Below, one piece after another: positions 34,630 to 44,271 of a DNA stretch of 64,000 nucleotides. This stretch comes from Promethearchaeota archaeon. GTDB taxonomy: Archaea; Asgardarchaeota; Lokiarchaeia; Sigyniarchaeales; SOKP01. The DNA is taken from positions 1 to 64,000 of the forward strand of contig JAEOTR010000016.1 in assembly GCA_016839705.1 (NCBI GenBank), written 5' to 3'. The position numbers and the translations under genes were made by a program. Numbering within the stretch: position 1 is the stretch's first letter; each line of letters starts with the position of its first letter. Under the pieces are notes generated by a model that was not told the DNA's origin, ran no database searches, and saw only the letters and a list, made by a program, of their open reading frames with translations.

Positions 34630-35562
34630 TTGACATCAAATGGAACATCTTTTAAAGAAAAAGTAAGTTTAATTAAAGGTCCTATTGGACAATTCTTTCT
34701 ATTAGCACTAGGTATAACTTGGGTATTTTGGATCCCAACAATACTTATCGCGTCGGTGAATGATTACTTTTTACCAGGGGTATATACGGTATTTGATATA
34801 ACCAATAATGGTTTTAAAGACGGAGTTCATGTTGCTATTTTTATTTTAAATCAAATTGGGGTTTATGGTCCTTTTATTGCAGCCCTAATAGTTTTACAGA
34901 GATCTCAAGGAAGAAGTGAGATTAAGGCTCTTTTTAAGAGAATTACAGTATGGCGTGTGAATCTAAAATGGATTTTAATTATAATTCTTATCCCATTAAT
35001 CTTATCATTAGTATCCCTTGGTGCAAATATTCTCTATGGTGCTGATGCATCAGGAGCATTTAATCCCGGGATGTCTGTCTTCATCCTATTTTTAACTTTT
35101 GTTAACAATATTTTTACAAGTGGTCTTGAAGAGCCGGGATGGAGAGGATATGCTTTTTCAGAACTTAGAAATAAAGATGAGGCATATAGAGTGAGTCTTA
35201 TTATTGGAATTTTTTGGGCAATTTGGCATTATCCTTACATGATTTATCTGAATTATGAGACAGGAATTTTTCTAATGGCTATAGCGTTAATTGGGTTTAC
35301 CGTAACCATTATTGGGGGAAGTGTTATATTCAGTTGGATTTATGTTAACACTGAGAGTTTATTAATAATGGTTATATTTCATGCCTTTCAGAATGTCTTT
35401 CCTATCTTAATCATGGGGCAGGTTGTTGATATGGCAGGTGGTCTTGTTACAGGTCTTATTACATGGGTATTAGTATTTATAATACTGAAGTATTATGGGA
35501 AAGAAACTTTAATGGGACTTACAGAAACCGAGGTCAATGCTAAAAAGAAAAAGATTAAGTAG
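34630..35562 (+). CDS. CPBP-family intramembrane metalloprotease
   Basis: A 310-residue protein with about eight helices. The catalytic motifs are complete: E-E-x3-R in L-E-E-P-G-W-R-G-Y-A-F (near 177-187), F-W-A-I-W-H-Y-P-Y (near 195-203) and F-H-A-F-Q-N (near 253-258). These would form a metal site within the membrane, as in Rce1. The family cleaves lipid-modified or small peptides; in archaea the substrate is unknown. TTG at 34630 is the only start. It ends overlapping the 3' end of alaS by eight bases on the opposite strand. Confidence 0.88.
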   Translation: MTSNGTSFKEKVSLIKGPIGQFFLLALGITWVFWIPTILIASVNDYFLPGVYTVFDITNNGFKDGVHVAIFILNQIGVYGPFIAALIVLQRSQGRSEIKALFKRITVWRVNLKWILIIILIPLILSLVSLGANILYGADASGAFNPGMSVFILFLTFVNNIFTSGLEEPGWRGYAFSELRNKDEAYRVSLIIGIFWAIWHYPYMIYLNYETGIFLMAIALIGFTVTIIGGSVIFSWIYVNTESLLIMVIFHAFQNVFPILIMGQVVDMAGGLVTGLITWVLVFIILKYYGKETLMGLTETEVNAKKKKIK

Positions 35563-38518
35563 ATAATTTACTTAGAATATATGATTTGACTTCACTAACA
35601 CTTAAATCCTTATCTTCGATAAAACCCTGTCCATAATCCTTTTTCCCTCCCCCCTTTCCTCCGAATTTTTCAACGCACTCTCTCACAAAATCCCCAATGT
35701 TCAATGTTAACTCTTTGAGTGGCTTTTCTCCTTCCATGGCTAAAACATTAACGCCTTGATTGGTCTTATTGAGAAAAATGCTTATCACATTCTCATTATG
35801 ATTCATGATCCTTATGGAAAAATTCTTAAGATCATTCTGAGCCATTCCTTCGAATGTTTCAAGAATAAGTTTAGAGTTTTTATAATCTTGACTAGTTTTA
35901 ATTAACTCATCTATATAGTCCTCACTAAGAAGATTCTTCATTTGTTTAAATTTTTCTACTCCTTCAGCCCATTCTGAATAAAATTTTTGGATTTTGCTTG
36001 GAACATCATCTTTCTTAATGCTCAAAAATTGAGAAAGTTCTGAAAGCACATCTCCTTCAAAGATTTCAGAGGAGGTCAAGTGCATATCATTTTCATCAAT
36101 TTTGCCAGATTTGAGTGCTTTATTAATATTTTTCCACTTTTCGAATAATTCTGTTACACGACTTACTAATTGTTTGCGTTCTATATTTAAAATTCCCTTT
36201 AACTCTTCCAATATTGCTTTGTGCTTTTCTTTTAATTTATTGGTAGCTTTTCCTGCTGTGAATGTGAGTCTAACCGTCCCATCTTGAATCTTTTGAGATT
36301 TTGTAATGTGAATGTAACCCGTTTCTGAAGTATTATTCAAATGAGTACCACCACAAGCCTCAACATCAATTCCTGGAATCTCTACTATACGTAGATTTTT
36401 ACCTGGAACAGCTCCACCTTGGTATATTGTCATCCCATATTTTCGTTCCGCATCAGATCGAGGTATAAATGAGAGATTAAGATCAATAGCTTTATTAACA
36501 ATTTCGTTTGCTCTCTTCTCAATTTTCATTACTTTTTCTCTAGAAATTTGTTCATAATGAGTAATATCAAGATGAGAGTTCTTTAGAGTTTTCCTTGCAC
36601 CTGCTTGGTTAATGTGATTTCCCAAAATTTCTCGAGCAGCTGCATTAACAATGTGGGTTGCTGTGTGATGTTGGGACAGTTGGGTTCGCCAGGATTTGTC
36701 AACTTCTACCCTAACAGTATCTCCTACTTTGAATTTTGGTTTTTCATCTAACACATGAATAACGAAATTTCCTTGCTTGAAGGTATCATTGAATTTCTGA
36801 CCGTTAATATTCCCAATATCATGAACTTGTCCTCCAGATGTTGGATAGGCAACAGATTGGTCTAATATTACCATTTTACCAATTATTTTTAGTACTTTCG
36901 CTTCATTCGAAGTATCTGTGTAATCATAGTAATAAAGAGACTTTGTTTCGGGTAGCCCTTCTATATCTAGTTCAATTTCTTTGCCAGTAGCATGGATTTG
37001 TTCGGATTTTTCATGTTTTTCCACTACCAGGTTAAAAAAATTGTCAGGGATCTTAACTTTCACATCATGTTTCTTAGCTGCTTCTTTAACCATATCAGGA
37101 CTTATTCCATTTGAATCGTATAATTCTATAAGAGTGTTTACAGAAATTTCACCTTTTTTTAATTCTCTTTCTAAGATTTTCCCAGCTTTTTCCTTGGTAG
37201 CATAAAACTTCTCTTCTTCTACGTCAAGTATCTCTCTAATCTCGTCCAGATGTTCAGAGACTTCTGGAAAGATTCCTTTCAACTCTTCCGCATGCCATTT
37301 ACATACATCAGCCATATTAATAGGCCAGTTGAATTGATCAATGAAACTAATTGCTCTTCGAAAAATTACTCTCAGATTATATCCACCTCCTACATTTGAG
37401 GGGAGTTTTCCATCATTAATCGCAAATAATAAGCTTCGGGAGTGATCTGCAATTGAGTAAAGACCTGTCATTGGCATGATTTTATTTTTAAGCTCTTTTA
37501 CTTTAATCCCCAGTTCACTTGCTACCCGATCCCAGGCTTCATCGATATTATCAACCTCATCAATATTGAGATAAGCAGAAAATTGAGAAAATCGATTGTA
37601 TAAATCATGGTCTAATTCAATTTTGGTAATTTCTCTTAATTTCTTTAATACAAATGGAAAAGTGGCTTCATAAATATTAGGGGTTCCCTGTGAGAACCAA
37701 GCAATACGTTCTTGACCTAAACCCATATCAAGGACTTTAAGTTTCAGCTCTCGCGGACCTTCAGGAGTTTGATCAAACATTGTGTACACTTGGTTAAATA
37801 ATTCTATACCTCTACTGAAAAATTCAAGGCTACATCCAAATGAACCTCCTCCTACCCATGAATCCTCATGGATGGTTATTTCTTCTTTTGGTAGGCCAAC
37901 ACCTTTATGAAGAAAGTCGTGGATATCCATAAAAAGTTCATCCTGGTTCCATTCCTCAGGGGTTAAAAACACATGTTGTCCGATCATCACAAAACCCGTG
38001 TTGTGAGACCCTGTAATCCCAACATTTTCAATATCATTAAATCTTAAACAAAATTGTGGAATTATCAATTTTTTAGCAGGAGGTTCTACTTCTCCGGTAA
38101 TTACATATGGTTGAAACGCATATATCGAAGCTGCTGTAAATTCTGATGTTGGGTTCCATCTGGCAACACAAGGATAACGTTTGACGGGAGTGTATCCTCG
38201 TGGCTCCAAAATTTCTACCATTTTTTCCCAAACTTCAATGAAAGATAACTTGATTTTTGATGGATTATCAACTACTACTTGAAATCCACCCGAACAGACA
38301 GGCTCTCCGCAAACTTCTCTTTCTTTAAGCGTAGTCCAAAAGTAATTACCACAACACTCACAATGCTTTCTCATATAACCTAGATTTCTAAGCTCTTTTG
38401 TAGGGAAATATTTATCTGGATTTTTTGAGGCGATTTTCTTGAAAACAGTTTTTAATTGTTTATCCGTTTGAGCTTCGAAAAGTTCCTTCTGTTCTTTTTC
38501 TGAGAGCACTCTAATCAA
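35555..38518 (-). CDS. alaS: Alanyl-tRNA synthetase, archaeal type
   Basis: A 987-residue enzyme that attaches alanine to tRNA-Ala. The N-terminal extension has four cysteines, C-E-C-C-G and C-x4-C (near 53-75), typical of archaeal AlaRS. The catalytic core follows (R-W-N-P-T-S-E-F-T-A; the G-G-G-Y-N-L-R block). The editing domain has H-H-T-A-T-H near 606-611 and C-G-G-T-H near 712-716, zinc ligands for deacylation. The end is the C-Ala region with G-G-K-G-G-G-K-K. Length is normal for archaea (bacterial about 870). Confidence 0.97.
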   Translation of the reverse strand: MIRVLSEKEQKELFEAQTDKQLKTVFKKIASKNPDKYFPTKELRNLGYMRKHCECCGNYFWTTLKEREVCGEPVCSGGFQVVVDNPSKIKLSFIEVWEKMVEILEPRGYTPVKRYPCVARWNPTSEFTAASIYAFQPYVITGEVEPPAKKLIIPQFCLRFNDIENVGITGSHNTGFVMIGQHVFLTPEEWNQDELFMDIHDFLHKGVGLPKEEITIHEDSWVGGGSFGCSLEFFSRGIELFNQVYTMFDQTPEGPRELKLKVLDMGLGQERIAWFSQGTPNIYEATFPFVLKKLREITKIELDHDLYNRFSQFSAYLNIDEVDNIDEAWDRVASELGIKVKELKNKIMPMTGLYSIADHSRSLLFAINDGKLPSNVGGGYNLRVIFRRAISFIDQFNWPINMADVCKWHAEELKGIFPEVSEHLDEIREILDVEEEKFYATKEKAGKILERELKKGEISVNTLIELYDSNGISPDMVKEAAKKHDVKVKIPDNFFNLVVEKHEKSEQIHATGKEIELDIEGLPETKSLYYYDYTDTSNEAKVLKIIGKMVILDQSVAYPTSGGQVHDIGNINGQKFNDTFKQGNFVIHVLDEKPKFKVGDTVRVEVDKSWRTQLSQHHTATHIVNAAAREILGNHINQAGARKTLKNSHLDITHYEQISREKVMKIEKRANEIVNKAIDLNLSFIPRSDAERKYGMTIYQGGAVPGKNLRIVEIPGIDVEACGGTHLNNTSETGYIHITKSQKIQDGTVRLTFTAGKATNKLKEKHKAILEELKGILNIERKQLVSRVTELFEKWKNINKALKSGKIDENDMHLTSSEIFEGDVLSELSQFLSIKKDDVPSKIQKFYSEWAEGVEKFKQMKNLLSEDYIDELIKTSQDYKNSKLILETFEGMAQNDLKNFSIRIMNHNENVISIFLNKTNQGVNVLAMEGEKPLKELTLNIGDFVRECVEKFGGKGGGKKDYGQGFIEDKDLSVSEVKSYILSKLST

Positions 38519-38716
38519 ATTCTAAATGTTCAAATTCTGGGTTATTAATATTTTAAAATAATAGTGGTCATCCCATAATTTTCTTTTAATTTTTTGTTGT
38601 TTAAACAATTTTGCTTTGCTTTTACTATATCAAAATTTTTATGCTAGATTTTCATAAAAACTTTTTAAATCAACTATAAAACTTTAGTTTACAAGTGAAA
38701 AATCACTACTTATTTA

Positions 38717-39637
38717 TTATCCAAGTTGAAACAAATTTCTCGCTTTTTCAACTGTTTCTGCATCAAATTTTCTAAATAAGGCGTAAGCAGTAATCGGTAC
38801 GATACACCCACAATTCTTACACAATTCTGGTGAATTTCCCATGACACAAAATTTCTGTGTTCCATCTGGATAGAAACTTTTTACTTGACCAGTTTTAAAT
38901 ATGCAATGTGGTACAAATTCTTTTGACATGTAAACTTCTAACATTTTTTTGGAATAAAAAATAAAATTTCCATATTCACGCATAACTTTTAAAATGTCTT
39001 TTATTGTCTTTCTTAATATGTTATCTTTTAATAAAAGTGGGCTGTCAGGATAATCGGTATATAATAGAAAGACTAATCCAGAAGCACCATTTGTATAAGC
39101 AATCTTGGCAATTTCTTCAATTTCCTTATAATTTAAAGTCATGATGGTTGATGAAACGACCGGATTGGTTTCACGAATATTTTGTATGACGGTATCAAAA
39201 ACCTTCGCACCTCTTATCTTATTATGAGTTTCCTTGCTACCATCTATACTTACCCAATATTTCGGTTGTTTATATCCATTAAATCGAGGTAATTTTATAA
39301 CTCCATTTGATACAACTTGAACGGAGGGAAAAGTTTTAATCGCTTCTTTAATAACGTCCATTCTTAAAGTAGGTTCCCCACCAGTTAAAATAGCTATTTT
39401 TGTTCCTAATTTTCTATGGTATTTAAAAAGATTAATCCATCCTTCTTTGGATAATTCTGTTCTTTTCTCTTTTAATTCCATTGTTGATGAAAAAAAATAA
39501 CAATGTTGACATTTTAAGTTACATTGCCAAGTTAAATCATAATTCACATAAAATGGAACCTTCCTTACTATTGATTTCAAAAATGATGGTCCCATGGAAA
39601 TAAAACTTGTTATATTTTTCACTTTAAATAATCCCAT
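38717..39637 (-). CDS. Radical SAM protein with C-terminal cysteine cluster
   Basis: A 306-residue radical SAM enzyme. The cluster motif C-N-L-K-C-Q-H-C is near residues 38-45, preceded by Y-D-L-T-W-Q. The G-G-E-P-T segment (84-88) binds SAM. In the last 60 residues five or more cysteines (C-I-F; C-V-M; C-K-N-C-G-C) suggest an auxiliary [4Fe-4S] cluster, SPASM-like. That group includes peptide-modifying and heme/cofactor enzymes; no substrate peptide gene is adjacent. It is divergent from the YwbE gene. Confidence 0.87.
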   Translation of the reverse strand: MGLFKVKNITSFISMGPSFLKSIVRKVPFYVNYDLTWQCNLKCQHCYFFSSTMELKEKRTELSKEGWINLFKYHRKLGTKIAILTGGEPTLRMDVIKEAIKTFPSVQVVSNGVIKLPRFNGYKQPKYWVSIDGSKETHNKIRGAKVFDTVIQNIRETNPVVSSTIMTLNYKEIEEIAKIAYTNGASGLVFLLYTDYPDSPLLLKDNILRKTIKDILKVMREYGNFIFYSKKMLEVYMSKEFVPHCIFKTGQVKSFYPDGTQKFCVMGNSPELCKNCGCIVPITAYALFRKFDAETVEKARNLFQLG

Positions 39638-39784
39638 TAGTATAAATATAAGATTTGATGCTTTAAAAAAAACGATCTTTATTTAGTGAAATAGATGCTT
39701 TAAAAAAATCGGGTGGATGTAACTCCCAAAGGTAATATAGTCTTGAAAATTAGTAATACTAAGGAGATAAAGGATAAAGTTAAA

Positions 39785-39988
39785 ATGAATGGAAAAAAGC
39801 GAGAATATATTAAAGCAGGCATGCGCGTTTTAATCGTATTAAAGAAAAACCAACGATCTGGTAAGTTAACCGAAGGTATTGTCAAAGATGTGCTTACAAA
39901 CTCTCCTAATCACCATTATGGGATTAAAGTTCGGTTGAGGAGTGGTGAAATTGGACGGGTAAAAGAAATAATTAGCTCCAAACAATAA
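39785..39988 (+). CDS. YwbE family protein (67 aa)
   Basis: A small basic protein of the YwbE family (DUF2196), function unknown. Starting at ATG 39785 it reads M-N-G-K-K-R-E-Y-I-K-A-G-M, then the conserved core Q-R-S-G-K-L-T-E-G-I-V-K-D-V-L-T-N-S and G-I-K-V-R-L-R-S-G-E-I-G-R-V, filling the normal length of about 65 residues. A GTG at 39713 would add 24 unrelated residues and is not preferred. The fold is a small beta barrel thought to bind nucleic acid. Confidence 0.8.
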   Translation: MNGKKREYIKAGMRVLIVLKKNQRSGKLTEGIVKDVLTNSPNHHYGIKVRLRSGEIGRVKEIISSKQ

Positions 39989-40164
39989 GTTAGTAAAATA
40001 TCCTTACTTTTTAAAATTATTAACTTTACAATTTCTGAATTACCTTTTATTTATAGTAGTAATGTTGCCATTGCTACCCTATTGATAAAGCTTTTATACT
40101 ATTGTGTGTGTTTTTTACTTACAAAGAAATCTAATATTCAATAAATTATAGAGGTAGAGATCAA

Positions 40165-40467
40165 ATGGCTCATATTATGATTACAGGTTGGACTCCCCAA
40201 AGCAAAGGAAATGAAATGCTAAAAGTATCTACGTCAAAAGATAAACCCGCATACCCCGATTTTATAAAAAAAATACAGAATTGGATGGTTATCTCCCCAG
40301 ATGGAATGATTAAAACTTATGCAGTGTATGAATGCCCAGACGATAAAATATTAGAAGGGATGAAAGCCCTTGGTAAAAGATATACAATGTATACTCAAGT
40401 AGAAGGTTACAAATACTATCCTGAAGTCTTGTTTGATGCTCAAGAAGTTATTAATATGTTTCTTTAA
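40165..40467 (+). CDS. Conserved-looking hypothetical protein, ferredoxin-like fold possible (100 aa)
   Basis: A 100-residue soluble protein. The order of a first strand (I-M-I-T-G-W), a helix (Y-P-D-F-I-K-K-I-Q-N-W), a strand (K-T-Y-A-V-Y-E-C), a helix (K-I-L-E-G-M-K-A-L-G) and a last strand (Y-K-Y-Y-P-E-V) suggests a dimeric alpha/beta barrel, similar in outline to DUF3303. No catalytic residues can be named. GAGGTAGAGAT lies before the ATG as a ribosome site. It stands upstream of a GNAT gene on the same strand. Confidence 0.55.
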   Translation: MAHIMITGWTPQSKGNEMLKVSTSKDKPAYPDFIKKIQNWMVISPDGMIKTYAVYECPDDKILEGMKALGKRYTMYTQVEGYKYYPEVLFDAQEVINMFL

Positions 40468-40524
40468 TTATAGTAAATTTCATTTTTTTTAATTATTTTT
40501 AAATCTCCTTTTATGGTGTATTGA

Positions 40525-41466
40525 TTGTATAAAGTAGAAGAACTTAAATATTCAGAGAAAAGATACAAAAACACTCTTAGTAATCTTAGAGAATCATTAA
40601 CACACTATTTCGTAGATACTCTGCAAGAGGATTTAAAAGAAGCTAAATTTTGGATTGACTGGATCGAAAATATTATTAAATCTGAAAGCGACGATCATAT
40701 AAATTTTCAAGTCAGAAGTGATGAAGATGCGCTAGGTTTCATAATAACTAGCTATATCAATGAAAGGTTTGCTTTAATTAGGCATTTTTTTATATTGGAT
40801 GTTATTAATAGGGAAGAAGTTGCCTATATTTTGTTGAAAGAAGCCATTGAAATATTGAAAAATGAATATGGGATAAATGAATTTAAAAATTTTGCTTTTA
40901 CTATTCCAGAAGATTATTTAGCAACCCCACTAAAAAGACTGGGATTTAGCACTCTATTAAGGCATAACCTGACTCTTAACTTAAATTCTTTTGAAAAAAA
41001 TTATGAATTACCCTCCAAATATTCCTTCGCTCCCATTAATAAGGAAAATTTGATCAATATTGCAGAACTTAGCGTTCAGATTTATAAAAATCATCCAGAT
41101 GCATCTTTTTGGGAAGAAGTGAATTCAGTTCCTCTTTATTTAGATTATTTAGAAAAGAGTTTAAAAACCTATATCCTAAAAGATTGTTCATTTGTTATAA
41201 AAGTTGAAAAACAGATTATTGGATTTTGTCTAACAGAAGAAGGAGATGAAGATGGTGAGCTTATTATTCAAAATATCGCTGTTAATAAAGTATATCAAAG
41301 AAAAGGTATTGGAAAAGCTCTACTTTCAGAAGTTTTAGAAGCCACTCGTCAAAAAGGTTATAAAAAAGCAATTCTTACAGTCACAGAAGGAAATCCCGCT
41401 CAAAAAATGTATGAAAATTTCGGATTTAAAAAATATACTTCATTTAATATAATAACAAACGCTTAG
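40525..41466 (+). CDS. GNAT-family N-acetyltransferase with N-terminal extension
   Basis: A 313-residue protein. Residues about 165-313 are a GNAT domain, with I-A-V-N-K-V-Y-Q-R-K-G-I-G-K-A-L-L (acetyl-CoA loop Q-R-K-G-I-G) and the A-Q-K-M-Y-E-N-F-G-F ending. The first half is helical and resembles a second, degenerate GNAT unit lacking the loop. It likely acetylates an amine on a small molecule or protein. TTG at 40525 is the start. It follows the 100-residue gene by 57 bases. Confidence 0.82.
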   Translation: MYKVEELKYSEKRYKNTLSNLRESLTHYFVDTLQEDLKEAKFWIDWIENIIKSESDDHINFQVRSDEDALGFIITSYINERFALIRHFFILDVINREEVAYILLKEAIEILKNEYGINEFKNFAFTIPEDYLATPLKRLGFSTLLRHNLTLNLNSFEKNYELPSKYSFAPINKENLINIAELSVQIYKNHPDASFWEEVNSVPLYLDYLEKSLKTYILKDCSFVIKVEKQIIGFCLTEEGDEDGELIIQNIAVNKVYQRKGIGKALLSEVLEATRQKGYKKAILTVTEGNPAQKMYENFGFKKYTSFNIITNA

Positions 41467-41550
41467 AAATGGGGTAAAAAGTGGTAAAAATATAAAAATT
41501 TTATCGAAAAGTTCAATTCAGTTTATGAAATCAAGGATAAAAATAAAATA

Positions 41551-41590
41551 TCATAAGTCCGAGGTTTGAAGGCGTGAATCTCCTTGTTTT
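41551..41590 (-). pseudogene. Possible remnant of a flavin-binding protein C-terminus
   Basis: On the minus strand the codons just before the TGA at 41551-41553 read K-Q-G-D-S-R-L-Q-T-S-D-L. The intact flavin-binding gene at 42287-42733 ends K-K-G-Y-S-R-L-Q-T-L-D-L. Thirteen bases (CGCCTTCAAACCT) are identical. The likeness is short but lies at the same position relative to a stop, which makes a decayed copy more likely than chance. Confidence 0.45.
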
Positions 41591-42218
41591 ATTTCTTTTC
41601 TAATTTATTATTGCTTTTTTGAAAAATATAACATTTCCAATTCATTTCTATTAACTTTTTATCTAAATATCCTTTCCGATAAAAATAAAATGAAAATTGA
41701 CTTAAAATAAGTTTTAATTGTTTGAGAGTGAAGAAATATACTACTCTTTTAGTTTTCTCATTTTTAATTATACGTTTAATAATCTTTTGCCCTTCTCCTT
41801 TCTGAATAATTAATTCTAAAAATCCATTATTTTTTACTAAATGAGATAATATCTCAAATAATTGAGGTAGCTTTTCATGCGATATGTGTATTATTGATCC
41901 ACTTGAAAAAATACCATCGAATAAACCTATGCTTTCATTAAGTTCAAAATAATTCTTTACTATGAAAGTGCAATCAGGATTTCTTTTCCGAGCAATTTTA
42001 ATTGACTCTGAGCTAAAGTCTACTCCTACCACCTCAACACCTAAAGAATGTATTCTCATGCTTTCATGTCCTGGACCGCATCCCAAATCCAATATCCTCG
42101 GTTTAAACTTAAAATTAGATAAAAAATCTTTAATTGTTGGCATTAGGATTTCATTTGGATACCAATTCTTTGCTGTTTCTCCAGCTGTTAAATCGTAGTA
42201 TTTTCTAACTTGGTCCAT
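41589..42218 (-). CDS. Class I SAM-dependent methyltransferase
   Basis: A 209-residue methyltransferase. The SAM-binding motif I is I-L-D-L-G-C-G-P-G-H-E (near 42-52), followed by V-V-G-V-D-F-S (motif II, acidic end of strand 2) and F-D-G-I-F-S-S-G-S (motif IV region). The C-terminus is short and basic, with no specific substrate domain. It follows the flavin-binding gene by 68 bases on the same strand, with a hairpin between. Substrate unknown. Confidence 0.85.
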   Translation of the reverse strand: MDQVRKYYDLTAGETAKNWYPNEILMPTIKDFLSNFKFKPRILDLGCGPGHESMRIHSLGVEVVGVDFSSESIKIARKRNPDCTFIVKNYFELNESIGLFDGIFSSGSIIHISHEKLPQLFEILSHLVKNNGFLELIIQKGEGQKIIKRIIKNEKTKRVVYFFTLKQLKLILSQFSFYFYRKGYLDKKLIEMNWKCYIFQKSNNKLEKK

Positions 42219-42250
42219 TTGAATACCTTAACTATCAATTTTTTTGATAA

Positions 42251-42270
42251 AAGTGCTATCAAGAGCACTT
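42251..42270 (-). terminator. Hairpin between flavin-binding and methyltransferase genes
   Basis: The inverted repeat AAGTGCT-6 nt-AGCACTT lies in the 68-base gap, followed on the minus strand by TTTATC. It fits a terminator or processing hairpin after the flavin-binding gene. Confidence 0.4.
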
Positions 42271-42286
42271 ATTACTAAATTTAGTC

Positions 42287-42733
42287 TTAAAGATCCAAGG
42301 TTTGAAGGCGCGAATATCCCTTTTTCGCGAAATCATAATCGAGTAATTCTATTTTTTCTGGAATTATCTTTAATAATAATTTCCTCTTCCCTCGTACAAT
42401 CTTCTGAGCTTCCTCGAATTCCTCATCTCCTTCTCTTAGAAAAATCAATCTTTCTCTCCCTGAAGCTGTAATTTGCATACCTTGAATTTTACCTTCAGAT
42501 AAAGGAGTGTAGATTCCTATGCTTATATTTGGATTTTCTTCCATATTTTTTACCTTTCTTCCGGGAGCAGGGCCAACATAGATATTAAAACTGTCTTGTT
42601 CTGTATAAAAATCCATTGGGGTTGCGCGAGGAATATTATTGGAGCATGTACATAAAACTAAAACTTTCCTTTTATCAAGATACTCTCGAATTTCTCGTTT
42701 TAGTTCCTCTACGGGCATTTTCTGATTGGTCAT
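42287..42733 (-). CDS. Pyridoxamine 5'-phosphate oxidase-like flavin/F420-binding split-barrel protein
   Basis: A 148-residue protein of the split-barrel superfamily. The first strands read V-L-V-L-C-T-C-S and P-R-A-T-P-M-D-F-Y (near 29-45), where flavin or F420 contacts are made; G-R-K-V-K-N-M-E-E-N-P-N-I-S-I-G-I is the typical second block; the end is S-R-L-Q-T-L-D-L. Members reduce small molecules with FMN or F420, or bind flavin only. cofG/cofH elsewhere in the window mean that F420 is available. The exact reaction is unknown. Confidence 0.8.
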   Translation of the reverse strand: MTNQKMPVEELKREIREYLDKRKVLVLCTCSNNIPRATPMDFYTEQDSFNIYVGPAPGRKVKNMEENPNISIGIYTPLSEGKIQGMQITASGRERLIFLREGDEEFEEAQKIVRGKRKLLLKIIPEKIELLDYDFAKKGYSRLQTLDL

Positions 42734-42830
42734 TTGAAATTACCTATATATTAAACTTTAGTTACAAAATAGAATCAGTAAACTCAGATAAATCTTGGAG
42801 AATTTGTATTAAAATAAGTAACTGGATAGA

Positions 42831-43976
42831 TTAAAATCCAAACATGTTAATTGGTGAGGATCCATTACCTGAGTCTACCGCAGCTTGTACATATGGAGAT
42901 ACGGGTCCATTTGCTAAAACCATAATTTTTACCTTGGAACCCATATCTGGTTTATTTTGAACACCAAATTTTAACTGAGCGCTCTCAGGAATTCCATTTG
43001 TAATAGTAGAGATAACACTATCAACTTTAGATAAAGTTAATGTATGATCACCTGTAACAGATACTATACATCTCTCAACTTTACTAGTATCTGGTTCGAG
43101 TAATGGATTATTTAATGCTAATTTTGCTTTCTCTATTAAATCTGATTCATTTCCCACTGATTCTGCGATGCCAACCAACCCAGAAGGATAATTATCTTTT
43201 TTAACAAAGATTCTTTTCACATCCGCAAAATCTATATTAACCAAACCGCAATTGTTAATTAAGTTAACAACTTCTCCAATATTTCGGATTAAGACTTCGT
43301 CCATAATTTTAAAGCCAGTTATCATGGGAATTTTTCCAACTATGCTCAAAAGATTGTCATTTGGAACGGTTATTAGAAAGTCAGAATATTCTGCTAGATT
43401 TTTAAGACCCTGAGTTGCTTTAACTGCTCTTTGAGCTCCTTCTGATTTAAAGGGAAGTGAACAAAAAGTAACGACTATAGCCTTATTCTTCTTCGCTTCT
43501 TCTGCAATAATTGGTGCTGCACCAGTCCCCGTTCCTCCACCTAGTCCGCAGGTTAAAAAAATAATATCCCCATTAAGAAGTTTACTTAATCTGTCGCGAT
43601 CTTCTTCAGCTGCTTCACCTCCTACTGAAGGATCATTACCCGATCCCATGCCTTGACAACGATCTTTACCGATTAAGACTTTATGTTTTGCATTTGAATA
43701 ATACAAATCGTGAGCATCAGTATTAATATTAACGGTCTCAGCATTACTTATGCCTAATTCCTCCAATCGTGAGACCGTATTATTTCCTGCACCCCCAACT
43801 CCAACTACCAATGATTTAATCTTCAAAACTTTCAGTAAATCTGCTAAATAGCTATCATCATCACAATTTGGATTTGTATTAGGATTTTGGTTCTGGTGAG
43901 CTATTTCATTAAACCTTTCTCTTATAGATGATCGGGATTTTGCTAGTTCGGCTAAATCAAAAATATCATCGCTCAT
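42831..43976 (-). CDS. ftsZ: FtsZ, archaeal tubulin-like cell division protein
   Basis: A 381-residue FtsZ that polymerises with GTP to form the division ring. An extension of about 50 residues precedes the core, as in archaeal FtsZ2-type proteins. The GTP site has G-V-G-G-A-G-N-N (near 59-66), N-I-N-T-D (near 83-87) and the signature G-G-G-T-G-T-G (near 147-153). The T7 catalytic loop reads N-I-D-F-A-D-V near 248-254. The very end, N-M-F-G-F, is a short conserved tail likely to bind partners such as SepF. No sepF or ESCRT gene is near. FtsZ rather than CetZ because of the T7 loop and length. Confidence 0.95.
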   Translation of the reverse strand: MSDDIFDLAELAKSRSSIRERFNEIAHQNQNPNTNPNCDDDSYLADLLKVLKIKSLVVGVGGAGNNTVSRLEELGISNAETVNINTDAHDLYYSNAKHKVLIGKDRCQGMGSGNDPSVGGEAAEEDRDRLSKLLNGDIIFLTCGLGGGTGTGAAPIIAEEAKKNKAIVVTFCSLPFKSEGAQRAVKATQGLKNLAEYSDFLITVPNDNLLSIVGKIPMITGFKIMDEVLIRNIGEVVNLINNCGLVNIDFADVKRIFVKKDNYPSGLVGIAESVGNESDLIEKAKLALNNPLLEPDTSKVERCIVSVTGDHTLTLSKVDSVISTITNGIPESAQLKFGVQNKPDMGSKVKIMVLANGPVSPYVQAAVDSGNGSSPINMFGF

Positions 43977-44045
43977 AAATTTTCATCAATAGAATTTAGT
44001 TTTTTATAATATTCACATATTTTCCAAATAATATAACTAAGTAAT

Positions 44046-44174
44046 ATGAAGATAATACTAAAAAATTTGAAGATGGAAATGGGAAAAACGCTTTCACTCC
44101 AGTTGCGCACAATTCCAGTGGGTGGTGATAGTGATCATGATATTCGTAAAACCAATTTTGATTTTATAAAATAA
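44046..44174 (+). CDS. Possible small protein (42 aa)
   Basis: A short frame from ATG at 44046 to TAA at 44174, divergent from ftsZ with 69 bases between starts. The 42 residues are basic at the start and contain P-V-G-G-D-S-D-H-D in the middle. It resembles nothing I know. Without it, this would be an untenanted gap of nearly 300 bases; it could be a real small gene or simply open sequence. Confidence 0.3.
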   Translation: MKIILKNLKMEMGKTLSLQLRTIPVGGDSDHDIRKTNFDFIK

Positions 44175-44271
44175 ATTTTATATCTATTTTTCCATCTGAA
44201 ATAATCGACAAATTGCCTTAGGAAAGATTTATAAGCCCAAATTTCCATGAATATCAAGTAGGAGTGAAAAA

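Noticed and set aside
39713..39784. Longer YwbE with GTG start at 39713
   Set aside because: The extra 24 residues do not belong to the family, and the ATG at 39785 gives the normal length.
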